Under the pieces are notes generated by a model. It was not told the DNA's origin and searched no databases. It saw only the letters and a program-made list of their open reading frames with translations. A DNA stretch of 64,000 nucleotides from Jiangella endophytica. Its GTDB lineage: Bacteria; Actinomycetota; Actinomycetes; Jiangellales; Jiangellaceae. The stretch is from positions 186,001 through 250,000 of the forward strand of contig NZ_QVAI01000006.1 in assembly GCF_003427025.1 (NCBI RefSeq), written 5' to 3'. Shown piece by piece: positions 34,708-43,842 of this stretch; position 1 is the stretch's first letter, and each line of letters begins with the position of its first letter. The translations under genes and the position numbers were made by a program.

Positions 34708-35118
34708 CTACGGCCCGACGAAGTCGGCGGCGGTCATGCCCGCGGGATGGCCGGGCGGCCACTGGACGAGCTCGATGCGGTAGCCGTCGGGGTCGGTCAC
34801 CCACGACGTGAACATGCCCTCGCCCATGTCGACCGGCGGCTCGGCCGTGACGCCCTTCGCCGCGAGGTCAGCGACCGTCGCCGTCAGGTCGTCGGTCTGG
34901 ACGACGAGGTGGTTGACGGCGCCGGTGTCGGTGACCGGCCGGGCCGGGTCGTGCACCAGCTCGAGGCTGATGAACGGGTCGCCGGGCAGTTGGAGCATGG
35001 TCAGGCTGCCGAACGGCGTCTCGGGGACGCGGCCCGCCTCCGCGTATCCGAGCGCGGCGTAGAAGGCGAGCGAGCGGTCGAGATCGGTGACCCGGAGGCC
35101 GAGGTGCAGCATGCGCAT
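34708..35118 (-). CDS. VOC-family (glyoxalase-like) protein
   Basis: 136 residues with two beta-alpha-beta-beta-beta modules. Metal-ligand positions are visible: His in MLHLGLRV, Glu in ISLELVHD, His in NHLVVQT and Glu in YRIELVQW. The set resembles lactoylglutathione lyase (LGYAEAGRVPETPFGSLTMLQLPGD). Actinobacteria lack glutathione and use mycothiol, so the substrate may be a different thiol adduct. The ATG at 35118 has TAGCGT 7 bases upstream; the GTG at 35127 overlaps that hexamer. Confidence 0.8.
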   Translation of the reverse strand: MRMLHLGLRVTDLDRSLAFYAALGYAEAGRVPETPFGSLTMLQLPGDPFISLELVHDPARPVTDTGAVNHLVVQTDDLTATVADLAAKGVTAEPPVDMGEGMFTSWVTDPDGYRIELVQWPPGHPAGMTAADFVGP

Positions 35119-35139
35119 GGCCGGCACGCTAGTCCATCG

Positions 35140-35814
35140 CTACGACGCTCCCGGCCGCACCAGCCCGGTCTCGTAGGCCAGCACCACCAGCTGGACGCGG
35201 TCGCGCAGACCGACCTTGGCCAGTACCCGGCCGATGTGCGTCTTCACCGTCGCCTCGGTGACGAACAGGGTCGCCGCGATCTCGGCGTTGGACCGGCCGC
35301 GCACCACCTCGCGGACGATCTCGTGCTCGCGCTGGGTCAGCCCGGCCCAGACGGCGTCCGGCGGCGTCGCGTCCTCCGGCAGGTGGCCGGCGAAGCGTTC
35401 GAGCAGCCGCCGGGTGGTGCTCGGCGCCACCACGGCGTCGCCCGAGTGCACCGTGCGGACGGCGTCGAGCAGCGTCGGCGGCGGGGCGTCCTTGAGCAGG
35501 AACCCGCTGGCCCCGGCCTTGATCGCGGCGAACGCATACTCGTCGAGGTCGAACGTGGTCAGCACGATCACCTTCGGCGCGTCGTCGCGCGAACGCAGCC
35601 GTCGGGTGGCCTCGACGCCGTCGAGGACGGGCATCCGCACGTCCATGAGCACGACGTCGGCCGCCGTGACGGCGAGTGCGTGCAGCGCGGCGTCGCCGTC
35701 GCCTGCCTCGCCGACCACCTCGAGGTCCGGCTGCGAGTCGATGACCATCCGGAATCCCGCCCGGACCAGCTGCTGGTCGTCCACCAGGAAGACCTTGACC
35801 GGTTGCACGCTCAT
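35140..35814 (-). CDS. NarL/FixJ-family response regulator
   Basis: 224 residues. The receiver domain (about 1-120) has the acidic DDQQ pair, the phospho-acceptor Asp in VVLMDVRMPVLDGVEA, Thr in IVLTTFDLDEYAFAAIKAGASGFLLKD and the Lys of that last segment. A LuxR-type HTH closes the protein (GLTQREHEIVREVVRGRSNAEIAATLFVTEATVKTHIGRVLAKVGLRDRVQLV). It is the downstream partner of the histidine kinase, overlapping it by 4 bases. Target genes are not evident nearby. Confidence 0.94.
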   Translation of the reverse strand: MSVQPVKVFLVDDQQLVRAGFRMVIDSQPDLEVVGEAGDGDAALHALAVTAADVVLMDVRMPVLDGVEATRRLRSRDDAPKVIVLTTFDLDEYAFAAIKAGASGFLLKDAPPPTLLDAVRTVHSGDAVVAPSTTRRLLERFAGHLPEDATPPDAVWAGLTQREHEIVREVVRGRSNAEIAATLFVTEATVKTHIGRVLAKVGLRDRVQLVVLAYETGLVRPGAS

Positions 35815-36995
35815 TTCCCCTCGCCATAGGGCAGGTCGAGGTCGACCCGCCAGCCTCCGCCGGTCGCCGGTCCCGCCGTCACCGTGCCGCCGTACATCGT
35901 CATCCGCTCCCGCATGCCCGCCAGTCCCTGGCCGAGCCCGTCGCTCGGCGCCGCCGCGCCCCGGCCGTCGTCGCTGACCCGCGCGGTCAGTCGCTCCGCG
36001 TCGAACACCAGCGCCACCGACGCCCGCGCCGCCGGTCCGGCGTGCTTGAGCGCGTTGGTGAGCGCCTCCTGGATCACCCGGTACACCGCCAGCGACGGCC
36101 CCGCCGGCAGCGGCCGCGGCGACCCCGTGACGTCGAGGTACACCGGCAGCCCGGCCTGCCGCACCGACGTGACCAGCTCCGGCAGGGTGCCGAGCCCCGG
36201 CTGCGGGCGGATGGACCCGCCGTCACCGTCGTCATCCGCCGTGCGGAGCACCCCGAGCAACCGGCGCATCTCGGCGAGCGCTCCGCGGCCGGTGTCGCCG
36301 ATGGTCTTCAGCGCGTCGAGCGCCGCCCGCGGATCGTGGTCGCCGGCGTACCGGCCGCCGTCGGCCTGCACGACGATGACGGACAGGTTGTGCGCCACGA
36401 CGTCGTGCATCTCGCGGGCGATGCGGGACCGCTCCTCCGCGGCCGCGAGCTGGGCCCGCTGGTCGCGTTCGCGCTCGGCCTGGTGCGCCCGCTCGACCAG
36501 TTCGGCGACGTAGGCCTGCCGCACCCGCCGCACATCGCCCATGGCCCAGGCGCCGACCACCACGGCCGACAGCGACAGCAGGCTGGCGACGAACGCCTGG
36601 GTTCCGTCGGTGGCGGGCGAGAACTCGCGGGTGATGGCCAGGACGACGCCCAGCAGCCCGGCCGCGAGCCCGGCCCGGCTCGCCCAGCGCGAGCCGTAGG
36701 CGCTGATGGAGTACAACCCGATCAGCAGGATGACGTCCACCGGGGTCAGCGACAGGCCGGTCGCCCACTGCACCAGCCCGCAGAGCACCAGCACCCCGAA
36801 CGACTCGACCGGCCGCTTGCGCCGGAAGACCAGTGCCAGGCACATGACGACGCCCAGGCTGAGGTGCGCCCACGTGGGGTCGTAGGCCGCCGCGCTGAAC
36901 ACCACGACCGTGAGCAGCAGCCCGAGCGCGATGACGGCGTCCGGCACCACGGGGCGCCGGCGCACCCACGCGTAGAACCGGTCCCTTCGCCTCAC
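35811..36995 (-). CDS. NarL-type sensor histidine kinase (HisKA_3), membrane-bound
   Basis: 394 residues. The N-terminal half has about five to six membrane helices with little outside sequence, so the signal may be in or near the membrane. The HisKA_3 box is ERSRIAREMHDVVAHNLSVIVVQADGG with the phospho-accepting His. The HATPase block includes YRVIQEALTNALKHA and VSDDGRGAA followed by GLAGMRERMTMYGG. The start GTG has TAGCCT 7 bases upstream and no ribosome site. It is paired with the overlapping response regulator. Confidence 0.93.
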   Translation of the reverse strand: MRRRDRFYAWVRRRPVVPDAVIALGLLLTVVVFSAAAYDPTWAHLSLGVVMCLALVFRRKRPVESFGVLVLCGLVQWATGLSLTPVDVILLIGLYSISAYGSRWASRAGLAAGLLGVVLAITREFSPATDGTQAFVASLLSLSAVVVGAWAMGDVRRVRQAYVAELVERAHQAERERDQRAQLAAAEERSRIAREMHDVVAHNLSVIVVQADGGRYAGDHDPRAALDALKTIGDTGRGALAEMRRLLGVLRTADDDGDGGSIRPQPGLGTLPELVTSVRQAGLPVYLDVTGSPRPLPAGPSLAVYRVIQEALTNALKHAGPAARASVALVFDAERLTARVSDDGRGAAAPSDGLGQGLAGMRERMTMYGGTVTAGPATGGGWRVDLDLPYGEGK

Positions 36996-37055
36996 GGGAA
37001 GCAGGCTAGCCCGGAACCCGCGCGCGAGCCGCGTCGTCGCGCGTCGACGCCGGCC

Positions 37056-38030
37056 TCATGGCCGCGGCCGCGGTTGCGGTTCGCCGCCGGTGGCGGCCCG
37101 GGCCAGACGGTCGCCGTCGGCCGTGCGGTAGTAGAGGACGGAGCGTCCGGCGCGGCGGCGACGCACCAGCTGGGCGTCCAGCAGCACCTTGAGGTGGTCG
37201 CCGACCGACCCCAGCGCGAACCCGGTCACCGCGACCAGCTGGGTCGTGCTCATCGGGTCGTCGAGCAGGCTCAGCAGTGTCGCGCGGGCCGGCCCGATCA
37301 ACCGGCCGAGCGCCCCCGGCGCGGTGCGGCGGCCCTCCGCCAGCGCCCCGGCGCACGGGTAGACGATCGAGTAGCGGTTCGGCCGGCGCCAGCCGACCCA
37401 GCCGCGGGCACCGGTGACGGGGATGAACAACAGCTCCCCCTGCGTCAGGTCGCGTGGCGGATAGTCGTAGGCATTGATCCGCAGCCGTCCCTCGCCGAGC
37501 CAGCGCATCCCCGGCCGCAGGTCGTCCAGCGCCGACGCCCACCCGCTGCCGCTCAGCCGGCGGGTCCGGGCGATGACGTCGGCCTCGAACGCCCGGACCC
37601 GGCGTGGCCAGTCCGGTTCGATCGCCTCGGTCCACACCCAGTCGAGCAGGTCGGCGATCCGGTCGGGCAGGTCGGGCACGTCGAGCACCGGGTCGTCGTC
37701 GGCGAGGTCGGCACGCAGCGCGGCCGCCGGTGTTGTGCGGATACGGCGCAGTTCGTCGTCGAAAGCCGGTTCGTCGTCGAGCGGCGGCGCGCACAGGAAG
37801 TCGGCCAGCCAGGTGGGCAGCAGCGCGGCCCGCACGAACGCCCGGCCCGCGGGATCGGCGGCCAACCGGTTCTGGAACGCCGCCCGCGACTGCGCGGGGC
37901 GGACCAGCTGGCCGGGGCGGTTGGGCCGCTCCCCGGTGAGGACCCTGATGGCCGCGATGGTCTCGGCCAGCGCCGACACCCGGAACCGGCCGCCGGCGAG
38001 GACGTCGGCGTCGATCAGCCAGATGCCCAT
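37056..38030 (-). CDS. ArsR-type regulator with N-terminal DUF5937-like domain
   Basis: 324 residues. A large N-terminal domain (about 1-225, RFRVSALAETIAAIRVLTGERP..WLADFLCAPP) precedes a winged helix at the C-terminus: LIGPARATLLSLLDDPMSTTQLVAVTGFALGSVGDHLKVLLDAQLVRRRRAGRSVLYYRTADGDRL. This order is seen in many actinobacterial ArsR/DUF5937 proteins. It is divergent from an MFS gene that has been destroyed by deletion, so the regulator may have lost its natural target. Confidence 0.8.
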   Translation of the reverse strand: MGIWLIDADVLAGGRFRVSALAETIAAIRVLTGERPNRPGQLVRPAQSRAAFQNRLAADPAGRAFVRAALLPTWLADFLCAPPLDDEPAFDDELRRIRTTPAAALRADLADDDPVLDVPDLPDRIADLLDWVWTEAIEPDWPRRVRAFEADVIARTRRLSGSGWASALDDLRPGMRWLGEGRLRINAYDYPPRDLTQGELLFIPVTGARGWVGWRRPNRYSIVYPCAGALAEGRRTAPGALGRLIGPARATLLSLLDDPMSTTQLVAVTGFALGSVGDHLKVLLDAQLVRRRRAGRSVLYYRTADGDRLARAATGGEPQPRPRP

Positions 38031-38089
38031 GTTTCGCCTCCACCCGAAACTCTACCGGGCTCGGAACGACGCTGCCCAGACTGCCGGCC

Positions 38090-38921
38090 ATGCGCACCTA
38101 CCGCGAGCTGTTCCGCACCCCGGAGTTCACCGCGCTGTTCGCCGCGTCGTGCGCGCAGGTCGTCGCCCCGGACGACGCTGGTGGCCGGTACGGCGCTGGC
38201 GCTCGGATCGCTCCTGGTCGTCCGGCTGGGCCTGAGCTCCCGGCCGCCGCGCAGCTCGGGTCGTCCGTCGCCGGCGATCACCTGGCGGATCAACCGCGAG
38301 CTGCTCTCCTCCCGGGCCAGGCGCGCCGTCTACCTCGCGATGTGGGTGCCCAACGGCCTGGTGGTGGGCTGCGAGGCGCTGTTCGTCCCGTACGCGCCGC
38401 ACGCCGCCGCCGTCCTGTTCGTCGCGACCGCCCTGGGCATGCTGGCCGGCGACCTGGCCGCCGGACGGTTCCTGTCACCGGCGACCCGGCAGCGCTACGT
38501 CACGCCGCTGCGGTTCGCCCTCGCCGTGCCGTACCTGCTGTTCGTGCTCCCCCTGAGTCTGCCGGTCGCCGCCGTCGCGGCCGCAGTCGCGTCCGTCGGC
38601 TTCATGTCGACGCTGCTGCTGCAGGAACGACTGATCGCACTGACCGGCGAGGAGGTGCGCGGTCAGGCCCTGGGGCTGCACGCCTCGGGCATGAAGGCGA
38701 TGCAGGCGGCGGGTGCGACGCTGGCCGGCCTGGTCGCCGTGGTCGTTCCGGCCGGGCCGGCGATGGCCACGATGGCGGCGCTCTCGATCGCCGTCACGGT
38801 CGCGCTCACCCCGGGCCTGCGGCTGTCCGATCCCACCCCGAGACCTCGACCGTCAGGAGCCGACCCATGCACGTTCCCCCACCGCGGACCGCGGCCGGCG
38901 AGGTCCACCTCGCCTTCATGA
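38090..38921 (+). pseudogene. MFS transporter broken by an internal deletion and frameshift
   Basis: The first 26 codons (MRTYRELFRTPEFTALFAAS, then CAQVVA) are the standard N-terminus of an actinobacterial MFS family. At about 38168 the sequence jumps to a late part of the same family in another frame: TTLVAGTALALGSLLVVRLGL, MWVPNGLVVGCEALFVPYAPHAA and so on to the C-terminus. Roughly 130-150 central residues, about four helices, are missing. The two halves cannot be read as one protein. The 3' end overlaps the start of the reductase gene. Confidence 0.82.
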
Positions 38922-39487
38922 TGTCCCTCGACGGCTACGTCGCCGGCCCCGGCCACAGCATGGACTTCATGGACGGCACGACGGTCCGTGACGGCGTGCA
39001 CCAGGAGTACATCGAGAGCACCGGCGCGATCCTGGCCGGACGCGATGCCTACGACGCCATGGACGGTGACCTGCGGCCCTACGGCGGCGCGTGGATCGGG
39101 CCGATCTTCGTCCTCACCCACCACCCCGACGACGCTCGCGCCGCCGAGGACGTCACGATCCTCGACTGCCCCGTGGAGGAAGCGGTGCGCATCGGCCTCG
39201 ACGCGGCGGGCGGCAGGAACCTGCAGGTGTTCTCCCCGACCATCGGCCGGCAGTTGCTCCGGCTGGGACTGGTCGACGAGATCGACGTCCACGTGGCGCC
39301 GGTCCTGCTCGGCGACGGCATCAGGCTCTACGACGCGCCCGGCGGCGAGCTCGTCCAGCTGGCCCGCGACGGCGACGACCCCAGGTGCGCGGTGCGCCTT
39401 CGCTACCGGCCGGCGTCCTCGGAGTCGCGGGTGCGGCGCAGCCAGAGCAGCCCGAGTATCGGCAGCACCAGCGGCACGAACCCGTAG
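38867..39487 (+). CDS. RibD C-terminal/dihydrofolate-reductase-like protein
   Basis: 206 residues. VHLAFMMSLDGYVAGPGHSMDF, AILAGRDAYDAM, IFVLTHHPDD and the closing LLRLGLVDEIDVHVAPVLLGDGIRLYD block match RibD_C-type pyrimidine or pterin reductases of about 180 residues. AGGAG lies 7 bases before the ATG. The family end is expected near LRYR, but the frame reads on for about 28 extra residues, antisense to the end of the next gene. It was probably in one operon with the now broken MFS gene. Confidence 0.83.
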   Translation: MHVPPPRTAAGEVHLAFMMSLDGYVAGPGHSMDFMDGTTVRDGVHQEYIESTGAILAGRDAYDAMDGDLRPYGGAWIGPIFVLTHHPDDARAAEDVTILDCPVEEAVRIGLDAAGGRNLQVFSPTIGRQLLRLGLVDEIDVHVAPVLLGDGIRLYDAPGGELVQLARDGDDPRCAVRLRYRPASSESRVRRSQSSPSIGSTSGTNP

Positions 39488-39816
39488 CCGCGCCCGTACA
39501 GCGACCAGACCGTGTCGTCCGGGAAGTCGCCCGGGTCGAACGCCGTGACCGTCCCGACCGTCAGCACGCCGACCAGCTCCACCGTGACGGCGGTCAGGGC
39601 CACCCGGCGGGCCGCCACGCCGGGACGGGCCAGCGCCACCGTCGCGACGATGTACACCACGGCGGCGAACGCCGACAGGAGGTACGCCACCGGCGCCTCG
39701 TCGAACTTCGTCGCGATCTGCACGGCGGCCCGGGCCGACGCCGCCAGCGCGAACACCGCGTAGACGGCGATGAGCAGCCGGCCCGGCCCGCTGGACCGCC
39801 TGGTCGCCGCACTCAC
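39403..39816 (-). CDS. Small integral membrane protein
   Basis: 137 residues with four hydrophobic segments (LLIAVYAVFALAASARAAV, VAYLLSAFAAVVYIVATVAL, VALTAVTVELVGVLTVGTVTAF and FVPLVLPILGLLWL). The loop FDPGDFPDDTVWSLYGRGYGFVP is a recognisable conserved-type segment of small actinobacterial membrane proteins. No function is known. It starts at a GTG that overlaps the stop of the preceding membrane gene by 4 bases. Its last 85 bases are antisense to the reductase gene. Confidence 0.8.
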   Translation of the reverse strand: MSAATRRSSGPGRLLIAVYAVFALAASARAAVQIATKFDEAPVAYLLSAFAAVVYIVATVALARPGVAARRVALTAVTVELVGVLTVGTVTAFDPGDFPDDTVWSLYGRGYGFVPLVLPILGLLWLRRTRDSEDAGR

Positions 39817-40178
39817 GTGGCGCCCGCGTCCCAGATCTGCTGCATGCGCACCACCAGGACCGGCACCACCAGCGCGGCCACGACCAGCACCGACGTGCCC
39901 CACCGGGACTTCTCGGCGAGCGCCCAGAACAGCCCCAGCGGCACGATGATCAGGTTCATCAGCAGGTAGCCGATGAACGTCGCGGTCTCGTCCGGCGTGC
40001 CGTCCGCGATCATCAGGACGACCGCCACCACGACCTGGATCAGGATCAGCAGCTCGACCACCCCGGCGCCGATGACGTACGGCTCGCGCGGGGGCCGGTT
40101 GCGCACCACGGCCACCAGCGCCCACGCGGCGTAGGCGAGCGAGGCGACGATGACGGCCCAGTCGACGACGGCAACCAT
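39813..40178 (-). CDS. Small integral membrane protein
   Basis: 121 residues with four hydrophobic segments (WAVIVASLAYAAWALVAVV, YVIGAGVVELLILIQVVVAVVLM, FIGYLLMNLIIVPLGLFWAL and SVLVVAALVVPVLVV). It is translationally coupled to the following membrane protein. The two have matching topology and probably form a pair. It lies 11 bases after the DUF885 gene and may be part of its transcript. Function unknown. Confidence 0.8.
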   Translation of the reverse strand: MVAVVDWAVIVASLAYAAWALVAVVRNRPPREPYVIGAGVVELLILIQVVVAVVLMIADGTPDETATFIGYLLMNLIIVPLGLFWALAEKSRWGTSVLVVAALVVPVLVVRMQQIWDAGAT

Positions 40179-40189
40179 GGCTCAGTCCG

Positions 40190-41875
40190 TCACGGGAGCC
40201 GGGCCAGCTCGTCGGCGAGGTCGTCGAGACCCAGCGAGCCCATCGAGAGCGCGGCCATGTGCCACGCTTTGAGATCGAAGTCCGCGCCCTGGGACGCCCG
40301 TGCGGCGTCGCGGCCGGAGAGCCACGCCCGCTCACCCAGCTTGTAGCTGATGGCCTGGCCCGGCACGCCCAGGTACCGGATGATCTCGGAGTCGAGGAAG
40401 GCGGCGTCGCGGCCGTTGAAGGCGCCGAAGAACTCGCGCGCCAGCTCCGGCGTCCACACCTCGCCGGGATGGAACGTCTCGCCGTTCGGGATGCGCAGCC
40501 GCAGGTGCATGCCGATGTCGACGATCACCCGGATGGCCCGCATGATCTGCGCGTCCAAGTAGCCCAGCCGCCGGGCCGGGTCGGTGAGGTAGCCCAGCTC
40601 GTCCATGAGTCGCTCGGCGTAGAGCGCCCAGCCCTCGGTCGTCGCGCTCACCGAGCCGAGGCTGACCTGGTAGCGCGAGAGCTGGTCGGCCACGTGCACC
40701 CACTGGGCGAGCTGCAGGTGGTGTCCGGGGACACCCTCGTGGTACCAGGTGCTGACCAGGCCCCAGACCGGGAACCGGGTCTCGCCCAGCGTGGGCAGCC
40801 AGGTGCGGCCCGGCCGACTGAAGTCCAGCGACGGGCGGGTGTAGTACGGCGCCGCGGCGCTGCCCGGCGGGGCGATCATCGCCTCGACGTGCTTGATCGG
40901 CTCGGCGAGGTCGACGTGGGTGCCGTCGAGGTCGGCCATCGCGTCGTTCATGAGGTTCTGCAGCCAGTCGCGGACCGCGTCGACGCCCTCGATCGCCTCG
41001 CCGTGCTCGTCGAGGTGGCGCATGACGGCGAGCGGCGTGTGGCCGGGCAGGACGGCGTCGGCGGCCTGCTTCATCTCGTCGCCGATGCGGTGGAACTCCG
41101 ACCAGCCGTAGGCGTAGGCGTCCTCGAGGTCGAGGTCGGCGCCGGTCCACCGGCGGGCCAGCGCCGCGTAGCGTTCGCGGCCGACGCCGTCGGGCGTGCC
41201 CTCGGCGGCCGGGCGGTAGGTCGTCGCCAGGTAGTCGCGCAGCTCGGCCAGGCCGGCGGTGGCCTGCGCGGCCGCTGCGGTCAACTCGCCGCGCTGCGGC
41301 TCCGGCCCGCCGCCGGCGAACGTGGTGTACCAGTCCGTCGACAGCCAGGTACCGAGCTGCTCGACGACGGCGTCGACCTGGCGCGGCGCGGCGTACTTGC
41401 CCTGCCGGTCGCCCTCCTCGAGCGCGGCGCGGTACCCGCGGGCGGCGCCGGGGACGTTGCGCAGCCGGCGGCCGATGACCGCCCAGTCGTCGTCGGTCGC
41501 GGTGGGCATGATCTGGAAGATCGACCGCAGCGACTGCACCGGCGTGAGGATGTTGCTGAGATCGCGCAGTCCCTCGCCGGCGTCGTGCACGGCCAGCGCC
41601 GCCGTCAGCCGCTCGCGCAGCAGCCGGGCCGCACGGCGCTCCTGCGCCGGCAGGCCGCCGTCGGCCGCGGCCGCCCGCTCCGCGGCATCGAGCTCGGCCA
41701 GCGTGGCGCGGGCGGCGCCGGCCTCGGCCTGCTGACCCTCCGGCGACAGATCGGGCATCGTGTCGACGCCGGGCCGGATGCCGAGCGCCGTCCCGACGGT
41801 CGGGTCGAGGTCGGCGATGGTCTCGACGTAACGGTCGGCGATCTTCCGGGGCGTGTCGGCGTCGTCGTGAGGCAC
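40190..41875 (-). CDS. DUF885 family protein, predicted zinc-metallopeptidase-like
   Basis: 561 residues, cytosolic with no signal peptide. The DUF885 hallmark WYHEGVPGHHLQLAQW supplies a HExxxGHH-type metal site at about residue 390. The surrounding blocks SVSATTEGWALYAERLMDELGYL and FHPGEVWTPELAREFFGAFNGRDAAFLDSEIIRYLGVPGQAISYKLGERAWL are also family-typical. Related proteins are gluzincin-like peptidases. The start GTG has CATGAT 6 bases before it. It heads a run that includes two small membrane proteins. Confidence 0.87.
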   Translation of the reverse strand: MPHDDADTPRKIADRYVETIADLDPTVGTALGIRPGVDTMPDLSPEGQQAEAGAARATLAELDAAERAAAADGGLPAQERRAARLLRERLTAALAVHDAGEGLRDLSNILTPVQSLRSIFQIMPTATDDDWAVIGRRLRNVPGAARGYRAALEEGDRQGKYAAPRQVDAVVEQLGTWLSTDWYTTFAGGGPEPQRGELTAAAAQATAGLAELRDYLATTYRPAAEGTPDGVGRERYAALARRWTGADLDLEDAYAYGWSEFHRIGDEMKQAADAVLPGHTPLAVMRHLDEHGEAIEGVDAVRDWLQNLMNDAMADLDGTHVDLAEPIKHVEAMIAPPGSAAAPYYTRPSLDFSRPGRTWLPTLGETRFPVWGLVSTWYHEGVPGHHLQLAQWVHVADQLSRYQVSLGSVSATTEGWALYAERLMDELGYLTDPARRLGYLDAQIMRAIRVIVDIGMHLRLRIPNGETFHPGEVWTPELAREFFGAFNGRDAAFLDSEIIRYLGVPGQAISYKLGERAWLSGRDAARASQGADFDLKAWHMAALSMGSLGLDDLADELARLP

Positions 41876-41924
41876 CGGCCCATCATGCCTCGCGTGCCGT
41901 CACGCCGTGCGGCAGCCCCGCGGG

Positions 41925-42392
41925 TCAGCCCGTGACGACGGTTGGTCGCCGGCCGCGAGGGCTGACGTCGGTCTCCGATGTGGGCGTGTCGCCGCGCAGC
42001 TGGGCGGCCGCGCCGGGCACCGGCTCGGCGGGGTCGGCGCCGGTGGCGACGATGCGGTTGGCGGCGTCGACGTGCACCACGCGCGGCTCGAGCCGCCGCG
42101 CCTCGGCGTCGTCGACCAGGCCGTAGCTGATCAGGATGACGAGGTCGCCGGGCTGCACGAGCCGGGCGGCGGCGCCGTTGATGCCGATGACGCCGGACCC
42201 GCGCGGACCGGGGATGACGTATGTGGTGAGGCGGGCGCCGTTGGTGATGTCGACGATGTCGACCTGCTCACCGGGCAGGAGGTCGGCGGCGTCGAGGAGG
42301 TCTTCGTCGACGGTGACCGATCCCACGTAGTGCAGGTCGGCCTGCGTGACGGTGGCGCGGTGGATCTTGCCCTTCATCATGGTGCGGAACAC
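41925..42392 (-). CDS. panD: Aspartate 1-decarboxylase precursor
   Basis: 155 residues. [77 protein letters not shown] matches PanD. Self-cleavage at the Gly-Ser of YVGS makes the pyruvoyl cofactor. It makes beta-alanine for PanC. The C-terminus runs about 28 residues beyond the usual end of about 127 ([20 protein letters not shown]). I chose the GTG at 42392 because it gives the standard N-terminus. It lies 4 bases after ydbT, so panD is in an operon with two PH-domain membrane proteins and not with panC. Confidence 0.95.
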   Translation of the reverse strand: MFRTMMKGKIHRATVTQADLHYVGSVTVDEDLLDAADLLPGEQVDIVDITNGARLTTYVIPGPRGSGVIGINGAAARLVQPGDLVILISYGLVDDAEARRLEPRVVHVDAANRIVATGADPAEPVPGAAAQLRGDTPTSETDVSPRGRRPTVVTG

Positions 42393-42396
42393 GGGT

Positions 42397-43842
42397 TCAC
42401 TCCTGGTCTCGCTCGCTCGATGCGGCCGGGGGGCCGTCACCGTCGGCGTGGCCGTCGGGTCGGGGTGCCGACTGCTGCCGGTACCTCGCCATCCATTGTT
42501 CTGGAACATCGGTCTTGCGTGCCAATCGAGCCCGCTCGGCCTGTTCCTCGGCGATGGCGCGGGCCTCGTCGGGCAGCCGGTGCGCGATGACCGCGTCGAC
42601 CGGGCCGGGCGTGGTGTCGATGTGCACGGACGCCAGCCCGAGCCGGCGCTGCACCGGTCCCTGCACGATGCGCACGCTCTGCGTCTTCGCGTGCGGGACG
42701 GTGGTGAGGTTGCGGTAGAGCACGCCCTCACGCACGACGACGACGTGGTCGTCGACGCCGTAGGCCAGCTTCTTCCAGCCGAACGGCCGCAACCAGCGGG
42801 CCGGCCGCGGGGCGTGCGTCAACGGCACGGACAACGGGTCCGAACCCGGCAACACGTGCCGCAACACCTCGGCCGCCTCCTCGTACGTCGCCACCGGAAG
42901 CAGCGTTGACGTCCGCTGGCTGTCGTCGGACGACTCGCCGCTGTACCCCGCGACGTCGACGTCCAGCCGCACCCAGCCCTTCCCTCTCCACAACAACGGC
43001 TGGCGCATGGCTACTCCCTGCACCCGGCCGGGCGGGACGGTCTGGTGCTGGGTGTCGAGCAGGCCCTTGCGGATGCGGTAGCCGTCGGGCGACTCGGCCA
43101 GGACGAACGCGAAGTTGCGGCCCAGCTGCGCCCACAGCGCGGCGCCGATGGCGATGACGCCGGGCAGCATGGACGACAGCACCCCGACGGTGACGTCGCT
43201 GTCGCGGTAGAACAGGAACGCGATGCCGATGCCGGCGATGAACACGACGCCGGTGATGAACGCGCCCGACAGCACCGTCGACCACACGAGCCGGTCCAGC
43301 GGCACCTGGTGCACGACCCGCTCCGGCGCCTCCGGCGTGTCTGCGTCGATGCCGGCGGCCCGGGCCAGCAGCTCGGCCCGCAGCCGCACCGCGTCGTCGA
43401 CGGCCAGGTACTGCAGCGGCGCCTCGGCCTTGCCGCCGCCGGCCACCTCCAGCCGCAGCTCGGAGACGCCGAGCATCCGCCCGGCCAGCGGCCGGTTGAT
43501 GTCGACGGCCTGCAGGCGGTCCAGCCGGACCCGGCGCGAGCGGCGGTTCAGCATGCCGGAGTCGATGCGCAGCGCGTCGCCGTCGAAGCCGTACCGGGTG
43601 AACCACCAGGACAGCAGCCCGGCGATCATGCCGACGACGGCGAACGCCAGGACCGTGAGGCCGAACCGGCCCATCTCGCCGGAGCGCAGCGCGTCCTGCC
43701 CGCCGATGCCGATGGCCAGCGCCAGGAAGCCCCAGCCGCGCAGCAGCGGGGTCAGCGGGTGCAGGCGGCGGAAGTGCTCCGGTGTCGGGTCGACCCGGGC
43801 GGCCTTCGTGCCACCGGCCTCGCTTCCCGGCGTGGTGGTCAC
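42397..43842 (-). CDS. PH-domain membrane protein, YdbT-like
   Basis: 481 residues. The layout is two hydrophobic hairpins (about 35-75 and 190-240) alternating with beta-rich bPH_2 domains: [86 protein letters not shown] and [42 protein letters not shown]. This is the YdbT arrangement. The tail is charged and disordered-looking. It overlaps its YdbS-like partner by 4 bases. In Bacillus the YdbS/YdbT pair is linked to resistance to amylocyclicin-type peptides; a similar role here is inference. Confidence 0.85.
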   Translation of the reverse strand: MTTTPGSEAGGTKAARVDPTPEHFRRLHPLTPLLRGWGFLALAIGIGGQDALRSGEMGRFGLTVLAFAVVGMIAGLLSWWFTRYGFDGDALRIDSGMLNRRSRRVRLDRLQAVDINRPLAGRMLGVSELRLEVAGGGKAEAPLQYLAVDDAVRLRAELLARAAGIDADTPEAPERVVHQVPLDRLVWSTVLSGAFITGVVFIAGIGIAFLFYRDSDVTVGVLSSMLPGVIAIGAALWAQLGRNFAFVLAESPDGYRIRKGLLDTQHQTVPPGRVQGVAMRQPLLWRGKGWVRLDVDVAGYSGESSDDSQRTSTLLPVATYEEAAEVLRHVLPGSDPLSVPLTHAPRPARWLRPFGWKKLAYGVDDHVVVVREGVLYRNLTTVPHAKTQSVRIVQGPVQRRLGLASVHIDTTPGPVDAVIAHRLPDEARAIAEEQAERARLARKTDVPEQWMARYRQQSAPRPDGHADGDGPPAASSERDQE

